Shown: positions 1-6,508 of the stretch, piece after piece
How the letters are laid out: every line of letters starts with the position of its first letter
How positions within the stretch are numbered: position 1 is the stretch's first letter
From: an uncultured Anaerotruncus sp.
Lineage (GTDB): Bacteria > Bacillota > Clostridia > Oscillospirales > Ruminococcaceae
DNA length: 9,674 nucleotides
Reading direction: 5' to 3'
Assembly: GCA_910586875.1 (NCBI GenBank)
Contig: CAJUJI010000108.1
Coordinates: 399 to 10,072 of the forward strand
The notes under the pieces: model-generated
Told to the model about the DNA's origin: nothing
The model's input: only the letters and a program-made list of their open reading frames with translations
Databases searched by the model: none
Program-made: the position numbers and the translations under genes

Positions 1-104
1 ATGTTAAAACGCTGCCGGAATACGACCGCGAAGAATTGGAGCGCGGGGTACGGGTGGAAGACTACGAAAAATTGATTGCACGAATTGAGGATTATATCAG
101 CTGA
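1..104 (+). CDS. C-terminal fragment of an unidentified protein
   Basis: The reading frame starting at base 3 is open from the window edge to a TGA at 102-104 and gives 33 residues, beginning VKTLPEYDREELERG and ending ARIEDYIS. The peptide is charged and looks like a helical C-terminal tail (alternating acidic/basic residues with Leu/Ile). The ATG at base 1 is in another frame that stops at 73-75, so it is not the start. I do not recognise the family from so short a piece. The Pho-box-like repeats begin only 5 bp after the stop, so this gene's 3' end abuts the control region of whatever follows. Confidence 0.6.
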   Translation, partial: VKTLPEYDREELERGVRVEDYEKLIARIEDYIS

Positions 105-109
105 CCAGC

Positions 110-168
110 TGTAACCGCTTTGTCATATTTGCGATGCGATTGTTACCCTTTTGTAACCGCTTTGTAAT
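110..168 (+). promoter_or_regulatory. Pho-box-like direct repeat array (candidate PhoP/PhoB site)
   Basis: Five related hexamers lie on the plus strand: TGTAAC (110-115), TGTCAT (121-126), TGTTAC (141-146), TGTAAC (152-157) and TGTAAT (163-168). Start-to-start distances are 11, 20, 11 and 11 bp. An 11-bp direct repeat of TGTCAT/TGTCAC units is the known architecture of the enterobacterial Pho box, and Bacillus PhoP sites (TT-A/C/T-ACA with 5-bp gaps) are the same pattern read from the other strand. The phosphate assignment is inference. The nearest clear -10 (201-206) lies about 32 bp past the last unit, farther than in classical Pho promoters, which weakens the call. A 14-bp repeat (TGTAACCGCTTTGT at 110-123 and 152-165) underlies part of the pattern. 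Confidence 0.45.
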
Positions 169-200
169 CTAAAAAGGAGGATTTTCATAGCCAACAGGGG

Positions 201-206
201 TATAAT
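201..206 (+). promoter_or_regulatory. Candidate -10 element of the small RNA promoter
   Basis: A perfect TATAAT stands at 201-206 in a region with no gene. No good -35 hexamer lies 16-18 bp upstream (about 177-184 reads GAGGATTT), so the promoter would need an activator or be weak. Transcription would start near 212-214 and run towards the terminator at 299-328. Confidence 0.35.
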
Positions 207-211
207 AAAGT

Positions 212-328
212 CAAGGTTAAGGGAAATAACCTCCTCTTGAAAATCAGTTTTGTACCATGTAAAGGTCTGATCAACCTTCACAACCAACACCTTCGAAGGC
301 GGCTGTAATGATGAACAGCCGCTTTTTT
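212..328 (+). ncRNA. Candidate small RNA of about 115 nt
   Basis: The segment between a TATAAT box and a strong intrinsic terminator has no convincing open reading frame and folds into three local hairpins by eye. Hairpin 1 is TCAAG (211-215) with CTTGA (236-240) enclosing GTTA (216-219) with TAAC (227-230), leaving CTCCT at 231-235 as a bulge. Hairpin 2 is AAGGT (262-266) with ACCTT (274-278). Hairpin 3 is the terminator stem. It does not match tmRNA, 6S RNA, SRP RNA or RNase P as far as I can see. A TTG-initiated 23-codon frame from 238 to 308 exists but lacks a ribosome binding site and ends inside the terminator stem. The alternative is that this is just the 3' untranslated region of the upstream gene. 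Confidence 0.4.
299..328 (+). terminator. Intrinsic terminator (plus strand)
   Basis: GCGGCTGT (299-306) pairs perfectly with ACAGCCGC (315-322) around an 8-nt loop, followed directly by six T residues (323-328). It ends transcription on the plus strand, either of the candidate small RNA or of the truncated gene at the window edge. Confidence 0.9.
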
Positions 329-340
329 CCTGTCCTTTTT

Positions 341-370
341 TAAATAAAAGGAAACGCAAGCGTTTCCTTT
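341..370 (-). terminator. Intrinsic terminator of coaX
   Basis: AAAGGAAACG (347-356) and CGTTTCCTTT (361-370) form a 10-bp perfect stem with a CAAG loop. Read on the minus strand, the stem starts at the coaX stop codon and runs into a TTTTATTTA tail. The plus-strand side lacks a T tract after the stem, so it works mainly for coaX. Confidence 0.75.
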
Positions 371-1137
371 CAGGCGTTTTGATTATAGATGAGATAAAGC
401 CCATCCAATGTGAGCGTGCGGTCGATGGCAATAAACAGGTTGGTTTCATCCCCTACCATTTTTGCCAAGCCACCGGTTGCAACCACCTTGGGATTGCCGC
501 CCAGCTCAAGCGACATCTCATGCACAATGTTCTTGACCGCACCTACATAGCCGTAAATCGCGCCGGACTGCATACTTGTTACAGTATTGGTGCCGATAAC
601 CCGATCCGGCCGCACCAGCTCGACACGCGGGAGCTTTGCTGTATTGCTGAACAGTGCATCCATCGAAATTTTGATGCCCGGGAAAATTGCGCCACCTAGA
701 TACTGCCCACTTTGGCTGATTGCATCAAAGGTGGTCGCCGTACCAAAATCCACCACAATCAGCGGTCCGCCATATTTATGATAAGCGGCAATCGCTGCAA
801 CCAGCCGGTCAGCGCCAACATCCTTTGGATTATCATACAAATTTTCAATCGGAAAAGGCAGGTTATCTCCCACCACAAGCGGCACCTTGTTGTAAAAATA
901 TTTTTTAACGGCATTGGTGATCGAGTACATCACCTGCGGCACCACCGATGCTATGATAATATCATCGATATCGTGACGGTCCAGACCGCTCTCTTGGAAA
1001 AACTGGCTGGTAAACAATCCGACCTCGTCAGAGGTGATATCCCGATTGGTGCCCAGGCGAAAGGAAGCGATCATCTCCTTGCCGCTGAATACGCCAAACT
1101 CTATATTGGTATTGCCGATGTCAATTGCTAAAAGCAT
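370..1137 (-). CDS. coaX: Type III pantothenate kinase
   Basis: This 255-residue protein catalyses the first step of coenzyme A synthesis, ATP-dependent phosphorylation of pantothenate, in the cytoplasm. The ASKHA-fold signature motifs are all present: DIGNTN at residues 6-11 (phosphate loop), GADR at 108-111 (catalytic Asp region), VDFGTATTFD at 129-138, GGAIFPGI at 148-155 and the TGGLA adenosine motif at 221-225. The length is normal for the family, which is known to need a monovalent cation and to resist CoA feedback. I chose the ATG at 1135-1137 because an AGGAGG lies 6 nt upstream and the protein then begins at the conserved MLLAIDIGNT. A longer in-frame start at 1200 would overlap the promoter. 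The gene is monocistronic, with its own promoter and terminator. Confidence 0.97.
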   Translation of the reverse strand: MLLAIDIGNTNIEFGVFSGKEMIASFRLGTNRDITSDEVGLFTSQFFQESGLDRHDIDDIIIASVVPQVMYSITNAVKKYFYNKVPLVVGDNLPFPIENLYDNPKDVGADRLVAAIAAYHKYGGPLIVVDFGTATTFDAISQSGQYLGGAIFPGIKISMDALFSNTAKLPRVELVRPDRVIGTNTVTSMQSGAIYGYVGAVKNIVHEMSLELGGNPKVVATGGLAKMVGDETNLFIAIDRTLTLDGLYLIYNQNA

Positions 1138-1176
1138 GGTGTTCCTCCTGCTGTTATTTTTTTGCTTATCTCTTGT

Positions 1177-1205
1177 ATTGTATAGTCTGGCCTTTGGCAA
1201 GTCAA
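1177..1205 (-). promoter_or_regulatory. Sigma-A promoter of coaX
   Basis: On the minus strand, TTGACT (1200-1205) and TACAAT (1177-1182) are separated by exactly 17 bp. Transcription would start near 1170, giving a leader of about 33 nt that carries the AGGAGG site of coaX. Confidence 0.8.
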
Positions 1206-1236
1206 GGGTATCTGTAAATTTTAAGCAAAAAAGATA

Positions 1237-1265
1237 TTGACCTTTCCCTGTTGAGATGTTATACT
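1237..1265 (+). promoter_or_regulatory. Sigma-A promoter of tRNA-Thr
   Basis: TTGACC (1237-1242), a 17-bp spacer and TATACT (1260-1265) form a near-consensus promoter about 15 bp upstream of the tRNA. It is the only gene served, since a terminator follows directly. Confidence 0.85.
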
Positions 1266-1280
1266 GTAAATCGTCGAGCC

Positions 1281-1353
1281 GCTAGTGTAGCACAGTCGGT
1301 AGTGCAGCGCATTCGTAATGCGCAGGTCGCCTGTTCGAGCCAGGTCACTAGCT
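1281..1353 (+). tRNA. tRNA-Thr (anticodon CGT)
   Basis: The cloverleaf closes fully: 7-bp acceptor stem GCTAGTG/CACTAGC, D stem GCAC/GTGC with a GG-containing loop, anticodon stem GCGCA/TGCGC with loop TTCGTAA, a 5-nt variable loop, and T stem GCCTG/CAGGT (one G-T pair) with loop TTCGAGC. The anticodon CGT reads ACG threonine codons. The discriminator base is T at 1353. The 3' CCA is not encoded, so it must be added by tRNA nucleotidyltransferase. The unit is monocistronic between its own promoter and terminator. Confidence 0.96.
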
Positions 1354-1357
1354 TTGC

Positions 1358-1400
1358 AAAAAGCCCTGAAAAACAGCCAATGTTTTTTCAGGGCTTTTTT
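1358..1400 (+). terminator. Intrinsic terminator after tRNA-Thr
   Basis: AAAAAGCCCTGAAAAA (1358-1373) pairs with the matching arm ending in a run of six T residues (1383-1400), with a 9-nt loop. The A-rich 5' arm means the hairpin can also terminate transcription in the opposite direction, insulating coaX and the HD gene. Confidence 0.92.
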
Positions 1401-1430
1401 CGCATTACAAAATAGAAAGAAGGGCTTACC

Positions 1431-2018
1431 ATGGAAACAAAGGTAACAAGAGAACAGGCATTGCAGCTGCTGCAAAAATACAACCAGGAGCCATTTCATG
1501 TGCTGCACGGGCTGACGGTAGAGGGCACCCTGCGCTGGTATGCACAACAGCTGGGCTATGGCGCCGACGCTGATTTTTGGGGGATTGTTGGGCTGCTGCA
1601 CGACATTGATTTTGAAAAATATCCTCAGGAGCACTGTAAAAAGGCGCCGGAGCTGCTGGCTGAAATCGGCGCAGAGGACGCGCTGGTTCATGCAATATGC
1701 AGCCACGGATACGGTCTTTGCACCGACATTCAGCCGGAACATCAGATGGAGAAGGTACTGTTTGCCGCGGACGAGCTGACCGGCCTCATCGGTGCTGCGG
1801 TACGGATGAGGCCCTCGAAAAGCACTGAGGATTTCGAGGTTTCCAGCCTAAAAAAGAAATTTAAGGACAAAAAATTTGCGGCGGGCTGCTCGCGCGAGGT
1901 AATCCGGCAAGGTGCAGCGCTGCTGGGCTGGGAGTTGGACGAGCTGTTTGAAAAAACCATCCAGGCAATGCGCACCTGTGAGGCACAGATCAACGCAGAA
2001 ATGGCAGCTCTCGGCTAA
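1431..2018 (+). CDS. HD-domain hydrolase (predicted)
   Basis: This 195-residue soluble protein carries the metal-binding pattern of the HD phosphohydrolase superfamily: His26 (HGLTVEG), the HD pair at 57-58 (LLHDIDFEKYP), His92 (ICSHGY) and Asp114 (ADEL). The size and layout match the single-domain HD proteins often annotated as predicted hydrolases. The substrate is unknown and could be a nucleotide or another phosphate ester. The ATG at 1431 follows AGAAGGG with a 6-nt spacer. I found no separate promoter; the tRNA terminator stands 30 bp upstream, so the promoter is either weak and close to the gene or the gene depends on read-through. The gene converges with the lipoprotein gene, leaving only 24 bp and no visible terminator. 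Confidence 0.85.
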   Translation: METKVTREQALQLLQKYNQEPFHVLHGLTVEGTLRWYAQQLGYGADADFWGIVGLLHDIDFEKYPQEHCKKAPELLAEIGAEDALVHAICSHGYGLCTDIQPEHQMEKVLFAADELTGLIGAAVRMRPSKSTEDFEVSSLKKKFKDKKFAAGCSREVIRQGAALLGWELDELFEKTIQAMRTCEAQINAEMAALG

Positions 2019-2042
2019 TGTCACTTGATCGCCTTTGGCAGC

Positions 2043-3125
2043 CTATTCCGCATACGCCTGAATCAGCCGGTAAAGCATCGGATCGAAATTTTCCGGAATT
2101 GGGTACAGGTCGCTGCCCTCCCCTTTGCCGCCATACAGCCACAAGGCCACATCCCGACGCTCCAAATCCACAATCCGTATTCCCTGGGCGCGGATAGCCG
2201 AAAGCGCGCGCATTTCCTTTGCCTCACGGCTCAAATCGATGCCCGCGAGCAGTGCAGCGCAACCCTCCTGCAACCATGCGGTCTCCTTCTGGTTGAGGCT
2301 CTCATAACTCGCACGGTTGACCACCACCCACAATGGTACAACATCATGGTAGCTATTCATCATATAAAATCTGGTGTCCTCCTGCTGCGGCAAAGCCAGC
2401 ACCTGCTCAAAGCTAGCCTCAACCGTATTGATCTGTATCGGCTCTTCCTGCTCATCCGCCAGCAGCAGATCCAGCTCGGCCCCCAGCTTGCCGGTCACAT
2501 TTTGCAGTGCATAGGACTGCACCCGTGCTCCAAGCGCCTCGAGCAGCCTTTGCTTTTGGGTGTTGTCCGCCTGCACCGCAATCACCAATTCCCGAAAATC
2601 CGCAGGAACGCGGACCGCCTTCTGGCTGCACACCAGCACGTTTCCCTGTTCCGCCACCGCTGCCAGCGGTACCACCCCCGATTCTTCCAGCCGGTCCGAT
2701 AGCTTTTCCAGCATTCGCTCGGAGTTCAGCACCATCCCCATATGCCGGTAGCTGTCATATAAAAACGGCATCTGGAGCATGGAAAATACATCGTTTAACT
2801 GGGCAATCTGCGCACTGGTCAAAATGCAGAAGTCGGTCTCGCCTGTGGCAACCGTGTTTTGGTCCGGCATTCCGACCGTCACCTCAACTGAAATTTGCCC
2901 ATCGCTGATTTTTTCCAGGTAATCGGCAAACCGGTCCGCCTGGTCCAGAATCTCTCGGCCAAGGCTGCTGCTTACCTGGAAGGTTAAACTGCGAGGTGTC
3001 TGGATGGGTGTTACCGGCAGTGCTGCCCTATATTGTAGCACCTGTTTGCAGCCGGTAAGCAGAACGGCGGCGCTTAGCGCCGCCGCAACCCATCGGAGGC
3101 TTTTACGCCTTCTGCTGTTATTCAT
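2043..3125 (-). CDS. TRAP solute-receptor-like (DctP-type) lipoprotein
   Basis: The 360-residue product starts with basic residues, a hydrophobic helix (about 10-24) and the lipobox LLTGC with Cys26, so it should be a lipid-anchored surface protein. Residues about 45-300 resemble DctP-type TRAP receptors: FADYLEKISDGQISVEV (67-82), the MPFLYDSYRHMGMVL segment (119-133), VRVPADF (171-177), and a late NSYHDVVPLWVVVN block (257-270). Two family hallmarks look altered. The position of the usual carboxylate-binding Arg (K-I-R-V-P in the family) reads V-I-A-V-Q at 181-185. The DGxEN-like segment is replaced by acidic LLADEQEEP (221-229). No DctQ/DctM membrane subunits are nearby. The ATG overlaps the stop of the upstream transferase gene by 8 nt (ATGAATAA) and has an AGGAGG 6 nt ahead, which indicates translational coupling. 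A role in polymer acetylation or sensing is inferred; a stand-alone transport receptor cannot be excluded. Confidence 0.8.
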   Translation of the reverse strand: MNNSRRRKSLRWVAAALSAAVLLTGCKQVLQYRAALPVTPIQTPRSLTFQVSSSLGREILDQADRFADYLEKISDGQISVEVTVGMPDQNTVATGETDFCILTSAQIAQLNDVFSMLQMPFLYDSYRHMGMVLNSERMLEKLSDRLEESGVVPLAAVAEQGNVLVCSQKAVRVPADFRELVIAVQADNTQKQRLLEALGARVQSYALQNVTGKLGAELDLLLADEQEEPIQINTVEASFEQVLALPQQEDTRFYMMNSYHDVVPLWVVVNRASYESLNQKETAWLQEGCAALLAGIDLSREAKEMRALSAIRAQGIRIVDLERRDVALWLYGGKGEGSDLYPIPENFDPMLYRLIQAYAE

Positions 3126-4821
3126 TCTGTTCCTCCTGTGAACGGCGGATGTCCTTGAACCGGCTTGAACGGCTCTGTTCTGTGCTGCTGGCCTGCTCCT
3201 CCGGCTCAGATTGTTCTTCAGCCGGTTCTGGCTGTTGTTTTGGCTGTTCAGCCGGCTTCGGCGCAGGAGTAGGCGTTACCGCCGGCGCGCTGTATTGGTA
3301 GCGAAGACCATTGATACAGTTCACATGGTATGGAGTGCAAACCGCAAAGCTGTTGTTTGCAAAAATCAGCTCATTGATGCCGTTGGTTTTGATGAAGTCG
3401 ATTGCTGGGAGCTGGAAATACCGCTGGTCGACAATATAGACCTCCTCATAGTTGTTGATGAGGAACGGTGCAAACGCATTGCCAAACGACTCCTTCACGA
3501 CCATGATTTTCCGCCCGTTGTGCAGATCCGTTTTTATCGAAATCAGCGGAAAATCTCCGTGCAGGAACACCGAATAGCAGTTTGGACTCTGCGCATATTC
3601 CCCCCAAAGGGTGTGCGGAATCGGCGTATAGGGTGCATTGCGGTCGTAACGCACCGCTTCATACTCCCGCGGGAAGATATAGTAATCCACATAATCCTGG
3701 TTTTGCAGCAGCGTACTGTCTTGGGTCTGTGCATACATGGTACCCAGGAAATCTTCCAATCTGCGGGTTTCGCAGTCCTCCAGCTTCACCGGTGTAAGGC
3801 CCGCCGTTTCACAAAATGCCTCATAAGCATAATAGGCGCCCAGACCTGTCCAGTGGTGATCGGTGCGGAAATAGAGATACTCGTCCAAATGTTGCTCCAA
3901 CTTTGAATAAGCATCCACCCGCCGAATACGCCCATCCAGTGTGCTGTAAACGTGGTCAATGACTGCCTTTTGTGAGGTGGTCAGCCCCTTATACTTCTCC
4001 GGCACATAATATTCAATCGCGGTTGGGATAATCATGTTATAAATTTTGACATCCGGCAAATCCGCCTGGTAAGAGTTCAGCGTATTAACATACGCGTCGC
4101 TGCCCTGCGGGGAGGCACCATACAGCGACATCGCCATCCCTTTATAAACAAAGGTGCCGTTGCTAATTTCAGTAGGCGCCGCTTCGGTCGTACCCATAGA
4201 AGTATTCTCCTGCGCTTGCGACGACGCGCTGGAGGATTGCTCGGATTGCTCCTCTGCACTACTGCTGGCGGAGGAGGTTTGCTCCGGCTCGCTGCTGGCA
4301 GCCGTCACAAACGAGGAAGCCGCCGGCGGTGGCTCTGGTGCGGAGGAGGACGCCAGCAACGCCTCCGGCGGAATATCCTGCACCTCTGCATTGCCGGTTG
4401 GCGCCACAATCCGCACATTGTCCTTGCGCACGCCTCGGCTCTCATCCACCACCGCAGACAATGCCACAAACCCCTCCCGAAGCGGGAAGGTATCCGAAAA
4501 CCAAAGGTCTATCTGGTGGGTCCATTCACCGGAAAATAACGCCTTTTCGCTAAAGGTGGGAAACCGCGTTAAATCTCGCTTTTCAATTTTTGAAACGGTT
4601 GGCTTTTCAGCAAACAACGAACCAAAGAAAAAGGCCGTTAGAAAAAACACCACCACCATAATATTGAGTGCTGCAATTCGATTGGTCCAGATCTCCGGCA
4701 GCTTGTTGCGAATCAGCGCATAAAAGTATTCCCTTTCCTCTTCCACGCTCCGCTGAAACGAGCGTCCGCCCGTCAGCACCTGATAGTGCCGAATGGGCCT
4801 CATCCCTTGATATTTTTTCAT
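3118..4821 (-). CDS. DHHW/AlgX-like SGNH O-acetyltransferase-type protein
   Basis: This 567-residue protein has a cytoplasmic N-terminus, one membrane helix (about 50-70) and a large outer domain. The DHHW signature is at 321-324 within YFRTDHHWTGLGAYYAYEAF, and a candidate nucleophile is Ser445 in VVKESFGNAF, as in the Asp-His-Ser arrangement of AlgJ/AlgX-type proteins. In known systems such a protein takes an acyl group from its MBOAT partner and transfers it to a polysaccharide or wall polymer. Between the membrane-proximal part and the catalytic domain lies a Ser/Ala/Glu/Gln-rich linker (about 157-206), and the C-terminal 55 residues (512-567) are a Pro/Glu/Gln/Ser-rich tail. Both are probably disordered. 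The ATG follows GGGGGAG closely and lies 12 nt after the MBOAT stop. The acceptor polymer is not identifiable from this window. Confidence 0.88.
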   Translation of the reverse strand: MKKYQGMRPIRHYQVLTGGRSFQRSVEEEREYFYALIRNKLPEIWTNRIAALNIMVVVFFLTAFFFGSLFAEKPTVSKIEKRDLTRFPTFSEKALFSGEWTHQIDLWFSDTFPLREGFVALSAVVDESRGVRKDNVRIVAPTGNAEVQDIPPEALLASSSAPEPPPAASSFVTAASSEPEQTSSASSSAEEQSEQSSSASSQAQENTSMGTTEAAPTEISNGTFVYKGMAMSLYGASPQGSDAYVNTLNSYQADLPDVKIYNMIIPTAIEYYVPEKYKGLTTSQKAVIDHVYSTLDGRIRRVDAYSKLEQHLDEYLYFRTDHHWTGLGAYYAYEAFCETAGLTPVKLEDCETRRLEDFLGTMYAQTQDSTLLQNQDYVDYYIFPREYEAVRYDRNAPYTPIPHTLWGEYAQSPNCYSVFLHGDFPLISIKTDLHNGRKIMVVKESFGNAFAPFLINNYEEVYIVDQRYFQLPAIDFIKTNGINELIFANNSFAVCTPYHVNCINGLRYQYSAPAVTPTPAPKPAEQPKQQPEPAEEQSEPEEQASSTEQSRSSRFKDIRRSQEEQNE

Positions 4822-4833
4822 GTTCTCCCCCTA

Positions 4834-6243
4834 CTAAAAACGATAATATAAGAATGGATTATAGCTTTGCCCCACCAGTTTTGCAGTGCAAAGCAACAAC
4901 AACGTAAAATTAAGCGGAACCTGACAGCAGCGCAGCACCAAAACCTGCTTGTCACCCAACCCCTGTGCAACAAACCGTTGGAACAGGCGCACAAGCGGCA
5001 TACAAAATACCAGTGCTATGAGCATCCAGAAGATATTATTCATCACAACTACCCCGATGCGGCTATCCCAAATCGGCCGTCCCGAAAGGCCAAACATGAT
5101 CTTCAGATAAGTACCCAACCGGCCCAGGTCGGTGAAGTAGAAGATCACCCAGCTGACTACTGCGACAAACAATAGGTAAATATGTCCAACTGCGCGCGGC
5201 AGCTGTTCGAGCTTATGCAGGAAGAACCGTTTTTCCAGCAGCAAAAACAGTCCGAAATATAGGCCCCACAAAATAAAATTCCAACTCGCGCCATGCCAAA
5301 AGCCGGTCAAGAACCAAACGATCACCAGGTTAAAATATTGGTGGCGCCGGTTTCCGCCCAGCGGGATGTACACATAGTCCCGAAAGAAACTGCCCAGCGA
5401 GATATGCCACCTGCGCCAGAAATCTGTCACCGATGTGGCTGCATAGGGGTAGTTAAAATTCTCTTTATAATGGAACCCGAAAATGCGCCCCAGTCCAATT
5501 GCCATATCAGAGTAACCCGAGAAGTCGTAATAAATTTGCAGTGAGAACATAATCGCGCCAAACCACGCCCCGCCGACGCTCAGCCTCGCCAGGTTGCCCT
5601 CCATATATTCAATCGCAAATTCCCCTGCAACATTCGCAATCAGTACCTTTTTGGCCAACCCGAACATAAACCGGCTGAGCCCTTCCGAAAATTCCGCAGC
5701 GCTCACCCGCCGCCCACAGATCTCCCTGTTGATGTCGGCGTAACGCACCACCGGACCCGCAACCAACTGATGGTACATCGATAGATACAGCAGATACCAA
5801 AAAGGATTGTCCTGCGGCTCTACCTCCCCATGATAAACGTCCACTACATAGGAAATGGTCTGGAAGGTGTAAAAGGAAATTCCAATCGGCAATGAAAAGG
5901 TTGGCACTGGTAAAGCTGTCCCAAAAATCGCGTTCAGATTCCCAATGAAGAATCCACTGTATTTAAAGGTAACCAGAATCCCCAGATTCACCACCAGCGA
6001 GGAAATCAGCGCCGCATGTGCAATCCAGGTGCCTCGATATCGTCCAATCAGCTGGCCATGTACATAATCGATCATTGCTGTGAACAGCAAGAGCAAAAAC
6101 CATACCGGCTCGCCCCAGGCATAGAACAGAAATGAAAATACGATTAGTACAATGTTGCGATAGACAACACTTTTAAATAGGAAATAAAGCAGTAGATTGA
6201 GCGGTAAAAACAAATACAGAAATAATAGGTTTGCAAATATCAT
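4834..6243 (-). CDS. MBOAT-family acyltransferase (AlgI/PatA-like)
   Basis: A 469-residue polytopic membrane protein of normal length for the AlgI/PatA branch of membrane-bound O-acyltransferases. Diagnostic blocks are SFYTFQTISYVVDVY (123-137), QLVAGPVVRY (159-168), YYDFSGYSDMAIGLGR (238-253), DFWRRWHISLGSFFRDY (274-290) with YIPLGG, and the catalytic-type His317 in FLTGFWHGASWNF. Proteins of this family move an acyl (usually acetyl) group from a cytoplasmic donor to the outer face for transfer by a partner. The partner here is the adjacent DHHW protein. The ATG at 6241-6243 has AGGAGAG 5 nt upstream. It is the first gene of the three-gene operon, with a promoter at 6296-6324. The targets could be an exopolysaccharide, peptidoglycan or teichoic acid; the sequence does not decide. 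Confidence 0.95.
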   Translation of the reverse strand: MIFANLLFLYLFLPLNLLLYFLFKSVVYRNIVLIVFSFLFYAWGEPVWFLLLLFTAMIDYVHGQLIGRYRGTWIAHAALISSLVVNLGILVTFKYSGFFIGNLNAIFGTALPVPTFSLPIGISFYTFQTISYVVDVYHGEVEPQDNPFWYLLYLSMYHQLVAGPVVRYADINREICGRRVSAAEFSEGLSRFMFGLAKKVLIANVAGEFAIEYMEGNLARLSVGGAWFGAIMFSLQIYYDFSGYSDMAIGLGRIFGFHYKENFNYPYAATSVTDFWRRWHISLGSFFRDYVYIPLGGNRRHQYFNLVIVWFLTGFWHGASWNFILWGLYFGLFLLLEKRFFLHKLEQLPRAVGHIYLLFVAVVSWVIFYFTDLGRLGTYLKIMFGLSGRPIWDSRIGVVVMNNIFWMLIALVFCMPLVRLFQRFVAQGLGDKQVLVLRCCQVPLNFTLLLLCTAKLVGQSYNPFLYYRF

Positions 6244-6295
6244 TTTATCTCTCCTGCCGCGGCCTTGTTTGGCAGCGTAACATTTACTGGAACCT

Positions 6296-6324
6296 ATTAT
6301 ACACAGTTTTTCCTAAATAATAAA
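6296..6324 (-). promoter_or_regulatory. Promoter of the acetylation operon
   Basis: On the minus strand a perfect TATAAT (6296-6301) stands 17 bp after TTTATT (6319-6324), a weak -35. Transcription would start near 6289, leaving about 45 nt of leader before the MBOAT gene. The weak -35 suggests low or activator-dependent expression. Confidence 0.55.
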
Positions 6325-6343
6325 GCCTCTTTTGGGTTTTTGC

Positions 6344-6372
6344 TTGTAATTTTTTCGCGGATGGGCTACAAT
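6344..6372 (+). promoter_or_regulatory. Candidate promoter towards the EamA gene
   Basis: TTGTAA (6344-6349), an exact 17-bp spacer and TACAAT (6367-6372) match sigma-A promoters well. It lies back to back with the operon promoter 20 bp away. Transcription would start near 6379, giving a leader of about 327 nt before the EamA start, long enough for regulation by RNA structure. A second, closer promoter cannot be excluded. Confidence 0.55.
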
Positions 6373-6508
6373 ATCCTTGTTCTACCTGCAAAATTCATGC
6401 CATTGCAGATAAATAACAGCTTTTATAGCCCAAAACCCATATTGGTAAACTAAAATTTTCGCCAGCCTTTTTTAAAAAGCTTTAAGGTCCAGTAGCAACG
6501 CTCCTGGC

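Noticed and set aside
172..240. Small peptide gene after the AAAAAGGAGG at 171-180
   Set aside because: The site is excellent, but no ATG, GTG or TTG lies at a usable distance; only ATA or ATT codons are there.
175..245. Stem between GATTTTCA (180-187) and TGAAAATC (238-245) reinforced by AGGAGG/CCTCCT
   Set aside because: The 8-bp match is real, but the AGGAGG and CCTCCT parts are in the wrong order to extend it, and the left arm lies upstream of the expected transcript start.
1138..1200. N-terminal extension of coaX to an ATG at 1200
   Set aside because: It would place the start inside the promoter, adds 21 residues before the conserved phosphate loop, and lacks a ribosome site. The ATG at 1137 has all three in order.
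2019..2042. Bidirectional terminator between the convergent HD and lipoprotein genes
   Set aside because: The 24-bp gap contains no hairpin or T tract.
2025..2702. A 225-codon plus-strand frame opposite the lipoprotein gene
   Set aside because: It is antisense to a gene with a clean signal peptide, lipobox and ribosome site. Its composition is Gln/His/Leu-rich and unlike a real protein.
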